Source of the DNA: B30-G6 sp963701385
GTDB taxonomy: Bacteria > Desulfobacterota > Desulfobacteria > Desulfobacterales > B30-G6
NCBI GenBank assembly: GCA_963701385.1
Contig: CAVOZW010000001.1
Span: forward strand, 124,001-188,000
Length of the DNA stretch: 64,000 nt
Direction of reading: 5' to 3'
The translations under genes and the position numbers were made by a program. Below, in pieces: positions 8,304 to 18,702 of the stretch; position 1 is the first letter of the stretch; every line of letters starts with the position of its first letter. The notes under the pieces were generated by a model. It saw only the letters and a list, made by a program, of their open reading frames with translations. It did no database searches and was not told the origin of the DNA.

Positions 8304-10178
8304 ATGATGAGCTCATACTGGGCTGACAGCTATGTTGAGAAGAAATGTGATGCCAAAACAGCCATGCTGCGCATCCGCCCCGGACGAAGGGTGTTTATCG
8401 GCTCTTCTTCAGGCGAACCCCAGCATCTGGTAAAAGCCCTAGCAGAAGCCGCCAGCCGCTATACCGATATCGAAATCGTGCGGCTCATGTCTCTTGAAAG
8501 TACGCCCCTGACCCTCATCGCTGAAAAAACAGGCAGCCAGAATCTCACGATTCGAACCTTTTATCTGGGGTCGGCCAAAGCCAAACACCTGTCGCAAAAC
8601 AAACGGTTCATCACGCCCATCAACCTTTCAGCCGTGCCCCGCCTTTTCAGAAGCCGGCATCTTCCCATCCATGTGGCCCTGGTCCAGGTGACCGCACCCG
8701 ATGACTTTGGCTGGATGAGTCTGGGGGTGTCGGTGGATATTACCCTGGCGGCCGCACTGTCAGCCGATGTGGTTATCGCCCAGGTCAATAGCCATATGCC
8801 GAGAGTGCTGGGTCAGAGCTTTATTCACGTAAATGATGTCGATCACATCATCGAACACGATGAACCCCTGCTGACCGTTGGTCGAATGCCGGAATCGGAC
8901 TCTGCCGACAACATCGGAAGACTCATCGCCAGGCTTATCGACGATGCGTCGACACTACAATTGGGCCCCGGCATCACCCCCAAGGCCACCCTTCTGGCAC
9001 TGTCGGAGAAAAACGATCTGGGTGTCCACTCGCAATACCTGACGGAAGAGATCATGCATCTGGTTTCAAAGGGTGTCATCACCAATCGAAAAAAAGGCTT
9101 CAATGACGGCAAGATCGTGGCCAGCACAGCCATCGGATCTGAAAACCTGTATGAATTTATCAATGACAATCCTGCCATCGAGTTTCACCCGTCAGACTAC
9201 GTCAACAACCCCAACATCATCAGCCGCAATCACAAGATGGTTTCCATCAACGTTGCCATGGCCATGGATCTGACCGGCCAGGTTGCAGCGGACGCACTTC
9301 CGCACAATCACTTTTCAGGTGTCAGCGGCATGCCGGATTTTATACGGGGGGCAGCCCAGGCACCCGACGGCAAGTCCTTTTTATTGCTGACATCCACAAG
9401 GGAAAAGGGCAAAAAAAGTCGCATCGTACCGATACTGACCGACACGGCCGTTGTGATCCCCAGGGCCGACGTCCAGTATGTGGCAACTGAATACGGCGTC
9501 GTGAATCTTTTTGGTAAAAGCCTTCAGGAGAGAGCCACTGCCATGATCAGCATTGCACACCCGGATTTCAGGGATGAACTCTTCCATCAGGCCAAGTACT
9601 TGGGCCTTATCGGCGCGGAACGAACCCTGAAAGAGTCCATCTACGGTGTCTATCCCAGGGAACTCGAAGAAACCATCCTTTTAGGCGACACAAATGTCAC
9701 CATCCGGCCGGCCAAACCCGTGGACGAACGGCGGATACAAGAGCATTTCTACAACCTTAACAAGGATGATGTGATTGCCAGGTTCTTTCATGAAAAAACC
9801 TCTTTCGTGCATGCCGAAGTCTCGGATGTCTCCCAGGTCGACTACATCAAAGACTTGACCATTGTCGCCGTCATCGGAGAATTCGGTTTTGGTGAAGTGG
9901 TGGGGGTGGGCGAATACCTGCTCGACCCCTCAAACAATATGGCGGAGATTGCATTTTCCGTCAGTCAAAATTTTAAAAAGAAAGGTCTTGGCAAGATTCT
10001 TATTCGAAAACTGTGCCAAACCGCTCGAATAAATGGCATTTCCGGTCTTTTTGCCTATACCTCGCCTGAAAACAGGGGCATGATCAATCTGTTCAAAACC
10101 TTGCCCTATAAAACAAACAAGAAGTTCGAAGATGACCTGGTAATGCTGACTTGCCGTTTTACTGAGCCGGAGCAGTAA
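8304..10178 (+). CDS. Acetyl-CoA hydrolase/transferase fused to a GNAT acetyltransferase domain
   Basis: About 624 residues from ATG 8304, with GGAG at 9 nt; a longer in-frame reading from TTG 8196 has no ribosome site. Residues 1-450 are an acetyl-CoA hydrolase/transferase (family I CoA transferase), with the conserved FSGVSGMPDF glycine region and the late VATEYGVVNLFGKSL segment containing the likely catalytic glutamate. Residues 470-624 form a GNAT domain, with the acetyl-CoA loop QNFKKKGLGKIL and a downstream ENRGMINL helix. The fusion links acetate/acyl-CoA exchange with lysine or small-molecule acetylation. It may sense or relieve acetyl-CoA, which fits a host producing acetyl-CoA through CODH/ACS encoded just downstream. 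Both parts look complete. Confidence 0.88.
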   Translation: MMSSYWADSYVEKKCDAKTAMLRIRPGRRVFIGSSSGEPQHLVKALAEAASRYTDIEIVRLMSLESTPLTLIAEKTGSQNLTIRTFYLGSAKAKHLSQNKRFITPINLSAVPRLFRSRHLPIHVALVQVTAPDDFGWMSLGVSVDITLAAALSADVVIAQVNSHMPRVLGQSFIHVNDVDHIIEHDEPLLTVGRMPESDSADNIGRLIARLIDDASTLQLGPGITPKATLLALSEKNDLGVHSQYLTEEIMHLVSKGVITNRKKGFNDGKIVASTAIGSENLYEFINDNPAIEFHPSDYVNNPNIISRNHKMVSINVAMAMDLTGQVAADALPHNHFSGVSGMPDFIRGAAQAPDGKSFLLLTSTREKGKKSRIVPILTDTAVVIPRADVQYVATEYGVVNLFGKSLQERATAMISIAHPDFRDELFHQAKYLGLIGAERTLKESIYGVYPRELEETILLGDTNVTIRPAKPVDERRIQEHFYNLNKDDVIARFFHEKTSFVHAEVSDVSQVDYIKDLTIVAVIGEFGFGEVVGVGEYLLDPSNNMAEIAFSVSQNFKKKGLGKILIRKLCQTARINGISGLFAYTSPENRGMINLFKTLPYKTNKKFEDDLVMLTCRFTEPEQ

Positions 10179-10186
10179 CAAAAGGA

Positions 10187-10270
10187 TTGAAGAACCTCGC
10201 AGCAAGCTGCGAGGAATGTTCTGCCGAACGGCAGAACCCACGGGGAATGTGCTCGCTGTTGCGGTTCAAA
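10187..10270. repeat. Mosaic dispersed palindromic repeat, long copy
   Basis: It begins TTGAAGAACC and ends GCGGTTCAAA. It includes the perfect hairpin CCTCGCAGC-AA-GCTGCGAGG and a second perfect hairpin TTCTGCCG-AA-CGGCAGAA. A shorter copy at 33688-33740 has the same ends and first hairpin but lacks the second hairpin block, about 31 nt. The shared GGAATG flanking the extra block suggests gain or loss by slippage. Confidence 0.7.
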
Positions 10271-10368
10271 GACAAGCATCGTTTTAAATGTCAGGTGTTA
10301 GGTGTGAAGCAAGACCAGCATAGCGATTGACGGTACCTAAAACTTAACCAGCCCGGAAAGAAAAAAAC

Positions 10369-12315
10369 ATGAAAACCCATAAAATATCATTCCAACCCCA
10401 CAACATTTCCATCGACGTCCCCGAAGGCGAGACCATCCTCCGGGGAGCGCTGGAGGCCGGTGTTCACATCAACGCTTCCTGCGGTGGAGAGGGTGTCTGC
10501 GGAAAGTGCCGCGTCATTATCGAGAACGGCAGCGTGGCCGGTGGCATCACTGATAAATTGAACAAAGAAGACATCGATAAAGGTTATCGGATCGCCTGCC
10601 AAAGTGTGGTCGAAAGTGATATCACCGTCCGCATACCCGTGGAATCCTCTTTCGATGCCGGTGTCTTGAATATGCGCATGACACCCAGGCAAACGGCAAA
10701 AATCAAACAAACCGACCTGAACGACCTGAAAGAGCAGGGCCTGTTTGTACCACCGGTTGAAAAAAAATATATCGAACTGCCGGAAGCGTCGACGGATGAC
10801 CGCCTCCCTGATGTCACGAGACTGGTCAGTTTTCTAAAACTGAACCAGGACGAACATCGCCTGGCGGTCAGTTTGCCGGTTATCCGTAAGATACCGGATA
10901 TTTTACGTAAAGGCGGTTTTAGGGTGACCGCAACACTTGAACGACCGGTTCAGAAGGGTAGAAAAACCCACATTATCAATGTACAACCCGGCGATGCGTC
11001 TAAGACCAATTACGCCATCGCCATCGATATCGGCACCACCACCGTCTACGGCCAACTCATCGACCTTATCTCCGGGGAAATTATTGCCGAAACCGGTGAT
11101 TTCAACGGTCAGATAAGCTACGGTGAGGATGTCATCAGCCGTATCGTATTTGCCGAAAAGTCTGACGGTTTGGAAAAACTTCACACCGTCATTGTTAAAA
11201 CAATCAACGGCATCATTCATAAACTCGTCAAGCAATCCGGGTGTGACGTGGAAAATATTTCGAGCATGACCCTGGCAGGCAACACCACCATGACCCAGCT
11301 TTTATTGAAGATCAACCCTATGTACATTCGGCGCTCTCCTTACGTGCCTGCGGCAACGCTCTACCCTCCCATCAAGGCCATCGATCTCGGAATAGAATTG
11401 AACGAACATGCCAGCGCGCTGGTCTATCCAGCGGTATCGAGCTACGTCGGTGGCGATATCGTCGCCGGTGTCATGGGTTCCGGCATGTATCTCACCGACA
11501 AATTGACCCTCTTTATGGATATCGGAACCAATGCCGAAATCGTCATCGGTAACAGCGAATGGTTTGCCTGCGCAGCCTGTTCTGCCGGACCGGCATTTGA
11601 AGGTGGGGGTATCGAATTCGGCATGCGTGCCACCAAAGGGGCCATCGAAGATTTTTCCATCGACCCCGAGACCCTCGAACCCATGAACATCTGCATCGGA
11701 AACGTCAGGCCCAAAGGTATCTGCGGGTCCGGTCTCATCATCATGGTGGCAACCCTGTTCGAGTACGGGATTATCAACAATCTCGGTAAATTCGATCGTG
11801 ATCTGGACACCCCGCGTATTCGTGAAAAAGAGGGTGTCTATGAATACGTCCTGGCCTGGAAAGACGACACGCAGATCGATCGTGATATCGTTTTGACGGA
11901 AATCGATATTGAAAACCTCATCAGAGCCAAAGGCGCCATCTTCAGCGGGTGTGTAACCCTCCTCGAAGAAGTCGGCATGTCAATTCAGGATCTGGAGCAG
12001 ATCATTTTGGCAGGGGGTTTCGGCAGCTATGTTGACCTCGAAAAGGCCATGATCATCGGTCTTCTGCCTGAAGTCGACCCCGATAAAATCACCTTTATCG
12101 GCAACGGCTCGCTGATGGGGGCCAAGATGAGTGCCCTCAGCAATCACATTCGCAAAAACGTGGTAGAGGTTACGAAAAAAATGACCAACTTCGAGCTGTC
12201 TGAAACAGCCTCCTTCATGGACAATTACGTTGCGGCACTTTTTTTGCCCCACACGAACCTGGAACATTTTCCCAAGCTTCAGGCACGCATGGCTGAGCGC
12301 AGGAAAAACCGTTGA
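10369..12315 (+). CDS. acsV: Corrinoid protein reductive activator (2Fe-2S plus ASKHA/DUF4445)
   Basis: 648 residues. Residues 1-95 are a plant-type 2Fe-2S ferredoxin domain with cysteines in CGGEGVCGKC and a later ACQSV. A linker of about 100 residues leads to a large ASKHA-fold region (DUF4445) starting with the phosphate loop AIDIGTTTVYGQL near 220 and continuing with LFMDIGTNAEIV and ILAGGFGSYVD. This is the architecture of RACo, which uses ATP to reduce Co(II) in inactivated corrinoid iron-sulfur protein back to Co(I). It stands directly upstream of the CODH/ACS genes, whose AcsC/AcsD corrinoid protein would be its client. A promoter and a 316-nt gap separate it from acsD. Confidence 0.9.
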   Translation: MKTHKISFQPHNISIDVPEGETILRGALEAGVHINASCGGEGVCGKCRVIIENGSVAGGITDKLNKEDIDKGYRIACQSVVESDITVRIPVESSFDAGVLNMRMTPRQTAKIKQTDLNDLKEQGLFVPPVEKKYIELPEASTDDRLPDVTRLVSFLKLNQDEHRLAVSLPVIRKIPDILRKGGFRVTATLERPVQKGRKTHIINVQPGDASKTNYAIAIDIGTTTVYGQLIDLISGEIIAETGDFNGQISYGEDVISRIVFAEKSDGLEKLHTVIVKTINGIIHKLVKQSGCDVENISSMTLAGNTTMTQLLLKINPMYIRRSPYVPAATLYPPIKAIDLGIELNEHASALVYPAVSSYVGGDIVAGVMGSGMYLTDKLTLFMDIGTNAEIVIGNSEWFACAACSAGPAFEGGGIEFGMRATKGAIEDFSIDPETLEPMNICIGNVRPKGICGSGLIIMVATLFEYGIINNLGKFDRDLDTPRIREKEGVYEYVLAWKDDTQIDRDIVLTEIDIENLIRAKGAIFSGCVTLLEEVGMSIQDLEQIILAGGFGSYVDLEKAMIIGLLPEVDPDKITFIGNGSLMGAKMSALSNHIRKNVVEVTKKMTNFELSETASFMDNYVAALFLPHTNLEHFPKLQARMAERRKNR

Positions 12316-12425
12316 TCATTCAATTTCTGAACCTGCATAACGCTCAAAATTTATTCACAATATAAATGAAATTCATTCGTTGCCAAAGGTTTTGCAAAAC
12401 AGGAATGCTTTATTTGCCGCATCTA

Positions 12426-12456
12426 TTGACAAAGCAAAATTCACCAGATAGATAAT
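12426..12456 (+). promoter_or_regulatory. Candidate promoter of the CODH/ACS operon
   Basis: TTGACA at 12426-12431 and GATAAT at 12451-12456, spaced 19 nt, in an AT-rich 316-nt intergenic region. The leader to acsD would be roughly 170 nt. The spacing is longer than ideal. Confidence 0.35.
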
Positions 12457-12631
12457 ATCATTCGATCAAATTTGCTATCCACATAGCTCAGATTCTGTAA
12501 AGAGATAAAACCTATCGATTATAGGTAATGAGATAAAAAAAATCTAAGAAAGGGGGGTTATCGCTGGCATAACAGAATTGTTTCTGAACATCTTTTATCA
12601 TTAACCGGTATGTTGATAAGGAGGCAAAAAA

Positions 12632-14212
12632 TTGGCATTTGAATTTTATAAAGAATCTTATACTGGCGGTGTAAAGGAAATCATCCTTGGCGATGGGAAA
12701 AACGCCGTTACCGTTGGTGGGGAAACATGCTATCCCTTCTATCAGTTTGAAGGTCACATGCCCAACAAACCCAAAATCGCGATGGAAATTTGGGACATGC
12801 AACCCGAAGACTGGCCGGACGCCGCTGTAAAACCGTTTCAGGACGTCCTTTCCGACCCTGCAGCGTGGGCCAAAAAATGTATCTCCGATTTCGGAGCCGA
12901 GCTGATTGTTTTACAGCTTAAGAGCACCGACCCGAATGGGAATGATGCCAGCCCCGAAGATGCTGCGGCAATCGTCAAGAAGGTTGCCGGGGCCATCGAC
13001 GTTCCACTCATCGTGTGGGGCTGTGCCAATCCACAAAAGGATGAAGCTGTATTGAAAAAAGTGGCCGAAGTCTGCCAGGATTTCAACCTTGTGATCGGTC
13101 CTGTAGAGGATAAAAATCACAAGGGCATCGGTGCCGCAGCCATGGGTTATAATCACACCATCATTTCCTCATCTCCCATCGATGTGAACATTGCCAAGCA
13201 GGTCAACATCCTTCTTGAAAACCTCGGCATGCCCATGGACCGGATCATCATCGATCCCACCACAGGTGGGCTGGGGTACGGTCTGGAATATAGTTACTCG
13301 GTCATGGAAAGACTGCGCATGGCAGCCATGGCCCAGGGTGACGACAAACTCCAGTTCCCCCTCATCAACAACCTGGGTAACGAAGTCTGGAAATGCAAGG
13401 AAGCCAAATTAAGCGCAAAAGAAGAACCGACCCTGGGGGATCCGGAACGAAGAGGCATCATGATGGAAGCTGTCGGTGCCATATCCTACCTGATGGCCGG
13501 ATCGGACATTCTCATCATGCGGCACCCGGAAGCCATCCGGATGGTCAAATCCTATATCGACCTGCTGGTGGATGGTGGCAGCGCCATGGACATCGCACCC
13601 GTCAGCAAGCAACTGGATGAGGTGGACATCGATTATGCGGCCCTGGCGCCCAAGCCTGATTTGACCATCGAAGAAGAGGTCAAGAAAGCGGCCCCGGCCA
13701 AGAAGACGGCCGAGAAGCCAAAAGCCGCCCAACCTGAGGCAAAAAAAGAAGCCCCCAAGAAAGCCGCTCCCAAGGTAGAAAAAACCGAAAAACCGACCCC
13801 CGCAAAGGCAGCACCTGCGGTCGACGAAAAGGCTGAGGCGCAAGCCAAGGCCAAAGCGGATGCGGACGCCAAAGCCAAGGCAGAGGCGGATGCCAAAGCC
13901 AAGAGCAGAGGCATGAGGCCAAGGCCAAGGTCGCGAGCCGAGGCCAAGGCCAAGGCGGATGCCGAGAGCCAAGGCTGCCGCTGAAGAGGAGGCCCAGAAA
14001 AAAGCCGCAGCAGATGCCAAGAACAAGCGTGAGGCCGAAGAAAACGAGCTGCGGCTAAAACGTGCTGCGGAGCGGGAAGCCCTGGCAGCCAAACGGGCAA
14101 AATCCGAAGGTGAAGCCGTCTCCATGACAGCCGCCGCATCGAGCAGAAATCTGAAAACGACAAGATCCTGGAACGTCTCAATTGGGCTCATCGCCGGGTA
14201 AAACTGTACTAG
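12632..14212 (+). CDS. acsD: CODH/ACS delta subunit, corrinoid Fe-S protein small subunit (frameshifted tail)
   Basis: The start is TTG 12632, with an excellent AAGGAGG site 7 nt away. The first 330 residues are the AcsD/CdhD TIM-barrel (segments DFGAELIVLQLKSTDPNG, IIIDPTTGGLGYGLEYS and MAGSDILIMRHPEA), which with AcsC holds the cobamide and accepts the methyl group from AcsE. The rest is a long Lys/Ala/Glu/Pro-rich tail. Reading stops at 13984, but the same composition continues in other frames and ends plausibly at TAG 14210-14212 (tail LERLNWAHRRVKLY). At least two frame changes therefore lie near 13905-13975 and another near 14130. The tail probably forms a flexible arm or coiled coil. 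It precedes the CODH gene by 79 nt. Confidence 0.85.
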
Positions 14213-14291
14213 CAATCAAGATTGTCGGTGGGAGTATCCGAAGGGGCTAACCGAATTCAATTGTAATCATACTAATGAGGAGGAACCTCAA

Positions 14292-16345
14292 ATGGCAGAA
14301 GTGTTAAAAGCAAAAACAGCCAAGGCGGAAAAAGCCCAGAAAGTGGCGGATCCGGTGGCAGCATCGATGGACCAGGCAACCCAAATGATGATCCAAAGGG
14401 CCCAAGACCTGGGTGTCGAAACCATCTTTGACAGAGCCGTACAGATGAAACCTTGTAATATCGGCATCCAGGGTATCTGCTGCAAAAATTGCGCCATGGG
14501 CCCCTGCCGCCTACCGCTGCCCAAAAGGGGGATAGACGGTGAGGACACACGTAAGGGCCTGTGCGGTGCCACCCCCAATACCATTGCCGCCCGTAACTTT
14601 GCATCCGCATGATAGCCGGCGGGGCCGCTGCGCACTCCGACCATGGACGAAGCGTGGCGGAGGTCTTTATGTCGGCCGCCAGAAAAGAGACCGACGCTTA
14701 TAAAATCAAGGACACCAATAAACTGCTGTCCATCGCCCCGTACCTGGATGTGGCCACCACGGTTGAGGTGGACGGAGAGACCAAGGACCGGGACATCGAT
14801 GAAATCGCTCTCGAAGTGGCCGAAAAAGCCCATAACGAATGGGGCAAAGAAGAGGGTGAACTATTGTACGCTGAAACGTGCACCCAAGGCGCCCCTCTAC
14901 GAAAAATGGAAGAAAGCCGGCGTGCGTCCCCAGAAACATCGACCGGGAAATCGTGGAGATCATGCACAGAACCCATATGGGCGTCGACCAGGATTACAAA
15001 AATCTGATGAAACAGGGTACCCGGGCATCCATTGCGGACGGCTGGGGCGGATCCATGCTGGCTACGGATCTGCAGGATGTTCTTTTCGGCACACCCTACC
15101 CCCTGCAGTCCGAAGCCAATCTCGGCGTCATGAAAGAAGACCATGTCAACATCATCGTTCATGGTCACGAACCGGTTCTGTCCGAAATGATCGTGGCCGT
15201 AGTGCCCAGACCAAAGAGCTGCTCGACTATGCCAAATCAAAAGGCGCCAAGGGCATTCAGCTGGGCGGCATCTGCTGCACGGCCAACGAAATCCTGCAGC
15301 GCCACGGCGTTCCGCCGGCCGGCAACCTTCCTGCAGCAGGAACTGGCCATTGTCACCGGCGCCTGCGATGCCATGGTGGTCGATATCCAGTGCATCTTCC
15401 AGAACCTGGCCAACGTGGCCAAGTGCTTCCACACCAAGCTCATCACCACCCACCCCATTGCCAAGATGGAGCAGGACAATGTCATTCACATCGAATTCGA
15501 TGAACACCACGCCATGGAGGATGCCAAGCGAATTCGTCCGCATGGCCATCGACAATTTCCAAAATCGGGGTGCCGAAGTCATGATCCCGAAGCATAAAGC
15601 CACCCAGATCGCCGGTTTCGGCGTGGAATCGATCAAGTATCACCTGGGCGGACTTTCCGCGGCACCTACTACACTCTCAACGACAATATCATCAATGGCC
15701 GCATCCGGGGTATCGCGGCGGTGGTCGGCTGTAACAACGCGCGCACCCGCACACAACGAAGGCCATATCACGGTTGTCAAGGAGTTGATTCAAGAATGAC
15801 GTCATCGTTCTGACCACCGGGTGCAACGGCATCGCCTGCGCCATGGAAGGACTGCTCACGCCGGAAAGCGCCGCGGTCTACTGCGGCCCCGGATTGGCGG
15901 AAGTCTGCGAGACCGTGGGTATTCCACCGGTATCTGCACCTGCGGCTCCTGTGTCGACAACAGCCGCCTCCTCCTGGCTGCCACAGAGGTCGTCAAGGCC
16001 GGTGGGCTTGGAAACGACATCTGCGATGTGCCGGTAGCCGGAAGCGCACCGGAATGGATGAGTGAAAAAGCCATCAGTATTGGCCATTATGTGGTTTCGT
16101 CCGGCATCTACACCGTTTTCGGCGCAGCCTTCCCGACTATCCGGTGCGCCCGTTTTCAAGAACTACCTGTGCAAGGAAATGGAAAAGGTTTACGGCGGCA
16201 TGTGGGATTTCGTAACCGGATCCCATCAACCACGCCCATGCTCATGATCGATCATATCGACAAAAAGCGTAAGGCACTCGGCATCGACAAAGCCAGAGAA
16301 AGGGTGCTTATGGATATGGCAGACCGTCAGGCACTCGAGGCATAA
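14292..16345 (+). CDS. cooS/acsA: Carbon monoxide dehydrogenase catalytic subunit (heavily frameshifted)
   Basis: The start at 14292 has GAGGAGG upstream. The full span gives about 684 residues, the usual Ni-CODH length. Cluster B/D cysteines are visible in GICCKNCAMGPCRLP and KGLCGATP near residues 60-95. Later family segments appear in alternate frames: NFA/MIAGGAAAHSDHG, RAPKAPLYEKWKKAG, NIDREIVEIMHRTHMG, AKGIQLGGICCTANEIL, TGACDAMVVDIQCIFQN, VVGCNN and TCGSCVDNSR. Reading them needs about a dozen single-base frame changes, near 14603, 14870, 14935, 15203, 15325, 15530, 15655, 15750, 15795, 15925, 16125 and 16215, in both directions. Residues between them remain conserved, which argues for sequence error rather than decay. 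The enzyme reduces CO2 to CO for AcsB. Confidence 0.85.
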
Positions 16346-16376
16346 GTCTGATTCAGGATAATAAAGGAGGAACAAT

Positions 16377-18590
16377 ATGTCTAAGTTAGTCGCATTTGCC
16401 GCCATACAGGGTGGTTATAAAGTTGTCTCAACGGCTGAAGGCCAGTTTAAAAATGCACTGGCATCATTCAATGCCGATTCCAAGATCGAATTCCCCAACA
16501 CCGGCTACTACCTGCCGGTGATTTATTCACTGACCGGTATGAAAGTCGAAACCCTGGAAGATCTCAGAAAACCCCTTGAATTTGCACGCGGTCTGCTGCC
16601 GCCACATGTCAAGGGCAAAAACCATCTGCCCTACCTCGGTCCTCTCCTGGATGCAGGCATGGCCGCCATTTTTTGCTATGAAATTCTGGAGGCCCTGCGC
16701 ATTTTGCGGGAACCGGATTTTTACCTACCCCAGGAAGACCCGGACATCGACGCCGGCAAGCTCTGGGTCGGACCTGCAGATGACATCATTCTCCGTAAAA
16801 GGGGTGTGGAGTTCGTGGACGGCACCGCGCCGGGGTTTGCCGCCGTGGTGGGCTCCTGCCCGGACCCTGAAACGGCCAAGATGATCGTGGAGGACTACCA
16901 GAAAAAGAATCTCTACATTTTCTGTGCCGCCCACCACAATGGCACGTCCGTCATCGAGCAGCTTCTTGAAGCCGGCGTCCAGATCGGCTGGAGCACCCGC
17001 ATCGTTCCGTTCGGCCCGGATATTTCATCGGCCGTGTTCGCCCTCGGTTTTGCCAACCGGGCGGCCATGGCCTTCGGTGGTGTCCAGCCGGGCGATTATA
17101 AAAAGATCCTGCACTACAACAAGGACAGGGTCTTCGCCTTTGTCAATGCTTTCGGCGATATCGGCACCGAGTGGGGCGTGGCCGCCGCCGGTTGTGTCAA
17201 CTGGGGATTCCCGACCCTGGCCGACACCGATATTCCGGAGATCCTGCCCACCGGTATCTGTACCTACGAGCACGTGGTAGCCAACGTGCCCCACAGCGAA
17301 ATCTGCCAGAGATCGGTGGAGGTCCGGGGACTCAAGGTCACTGTTTCCGAAATCGACATCCCCTGTTCCTTTGGTCCGGCTTTCGAAGGCGAGCGTGTGC
17401 GTGGCGCTGATCTGTACTGCCAGATGGGCGGCGGCAAGACCCAGGCCACCGAGTTGGTGAAAATGGCGGATATGAAAGACATCGAAGATGGCAAGGTGGT
17501 CTTAGACGGACCCGATCTTGGGGATATCAAGGAAGGCGAAACCATGCCCCTGGGGATCTTCGTCCAGGTGGCCGGCCGCGAAATGCAGACCGATTTCGAA
17601 CCGATTCTGGAACGCCAGATCCACCATCTGATCAACTACATCCAGGGCGTCATGCACATCGGACAGCGAGATATCGCCTGGCTCCGTGTGAGCAAGGCGG
17701 GCATAGAAAAAGGGTTTACCCTGAAAGATATCGGTGTGGTTCTGCATGCCAAGTTCCACCAGGACTTTGGCAAGATCCTGGACAAGGTTCAGGTCACTCT
17801 CATCACCGACAAGAAAAAAGTGGATGCCCTAACCAAAACCGCACGCGCCGAATACAAGACCCGGGATGAACGGGTCGAAAAAATGACCGACGAAGATGTG
17901 GAGATTTATTACTCCTGTACCCTCTGCCAGTCCTTTGCCCCCACCCACGTTTGCTCTGTCAGCCCGGAAAGAACCGGTCTCTGCGGTGCCTACAACTGGA
18001 TGGACTGCAAGGCAGCCTTTGAAATCAATCCCACCGGCCCGAACCAGCCCATTGAAAAGGGGGAGTGTATCGATCCGGTGCTGGGCCAATGGAAGGGCGT
18101 GAATGACTTCGTCAATAAGGCCTCCAGGGGCGCCATCACGCACTACAATTTCTACTCCCTTGTAATCGATCCCATGACAACCTGTGGATGCTGTGAATGT
18201 ATTGCAGCCATGCTGCCCTCCTGTAACGGTGTCATGACCGTGGGCCGGGATTACACGGGTGATACCCCCTGCGGTATGAAGTTCACGACCCTGGCCGGTG
18301 TCATGGGGGGCGGTGCGTCATCACCGGGATTTGTGGGCCACTCCAAGTACAACATCACCCAGGGAAAATTCATCAAGGGTGACGGCGGACTGCTGCGGGT
18401 GGTCTGGATGCCCAAGATCCTGAAAGAGGAGATCAAGGAACGTCTGGAAAAAGCCGGTAAGGCCTTTGGTGTGCCGGATCTGTATGACAAGATAGCGGAT
18501 GAAACCGTGGGTGTTACTGAAGAAGAGATCCTGCCGTGGCTCGAAGAAAAGGGCCATCCGGCACTCAAAATGGATCCCCTCATCGGGTAA
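16377..18590 (+). CDS. acsB: Acetyl-CoA synthase subunit (CODH/ACS beta)
   Basis: An intact 737-residue frame with AAAGGAGG before ATG 16377. The N-terminal half is the Rossmann-like region that contacts CODH. The A-cluster cysteines that bind the Ni-Ni-4Fe4S centre lie at about 515-605 (YSCTLCQSFAPTHVC, GLCGAYNWMDC and TCGCCECIAA). It joins CO, the methyl group from the corrinoid protein and CoA to give acetyl-CoA, or the reverse during acetate oxidation. The length matches the bacterial enzyme. Its completeness contrasts with the broken CODH frame just upstream. Confidence 0.95.
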   Translation: MSKLVAFAAIQGGYKVVSTAEGQFKNALASFNADSKIEFPNTGYYLPVIYSLTGMKVETLEDLRKPLEFARGLLPPHVKGKNHLPYLGPLLDAGMAAIFCYEILEALRILREPDFYLPQEDPDIDAGKLWVGPADDIILRKRGVEFVDGTAPGFAAVVGSCPDPETAKMIVEDYQKKNLYIFCAAHHNGTSVIEQLLEAGVQIGWSTRIVPFGPDISSAVFALGFANRAAMAFGGVQPGDYKKILHYNKDRVFAFVNAFGDIGTEWGVAAAGCVNWGFPTLADTDIPEILPTGICTYEHVVANVPHSEICQRSVEVRGLKVTVSEIDIPCSFGPAFEGERVRGADLYCQMGGGKTQATELVKMADMKDIEDGKVVLDGPDLGDIKEGETMPLGIFVQVAGREMQTDFEPILERQIHHLINYIQGVMHIGQRDIAWLRVSKAGIEKGFTLKDIGVVLHAKFHQDFGKILDKVQVTLITDKKKVDALTKTARAEYKTRDERVEKMTDEDVEIYYSCTLCQSFAPTHVCSVSPERTGLCGAYNWMDCKAAFEINPTGPNQPIEKGECIDPVLGQWKGVNDFVNKASRGAITHYNFYSLVIDPMTTCGCCECIAAMLPSCNGVMTVGRDYTGDTPCGMKFTTLAGVMGGGASSPGFVGHSKYNITQGKFIKGDGGLLRVVWMPKILKEEIKERLEKAGKAFGVPDLYDKIADETVGVTEEEILPWLEEKGHPALKMDPLIG

Positions 18591-18683
18591 TTTAGAATTC
18601 GACAGGGGGCGGATTACGTTTCCGCTCCCTTCGTCCCGTTTTTAAAATATGCATCAATGTTGATTCAAAGATGAATTCTAAAT
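18590..18683 (+). promoter_or_regulatory. Long-range inverted repeat between acsB and acsC
   Basis: ATTTAGAATTC (18590-18600) pairs perfectly with GAATTCTAAAT (18673-18683). The enclosed 72 nt contain a G-rich hairpin (GGGGGCGGA/TCCGCTCCC, one mismatch). It starts at the acsB stop codon and ends 19 nt before acsC, so it may protect or partly terminate the transcript and set subunit ratios. Confidence 0.45.
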
Positions 18684-18702
18684 CTAGAATAAGGAGACAA
18701 AA

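Noticed and set aside
14292..16345. Programmed frameshifting or several small genes in the CODH region
   Set aside because: About twelve frame changes in both directions without slippery sites or new ribosome sites are not a recoding pattern; the pieces align end to end as one CODH.
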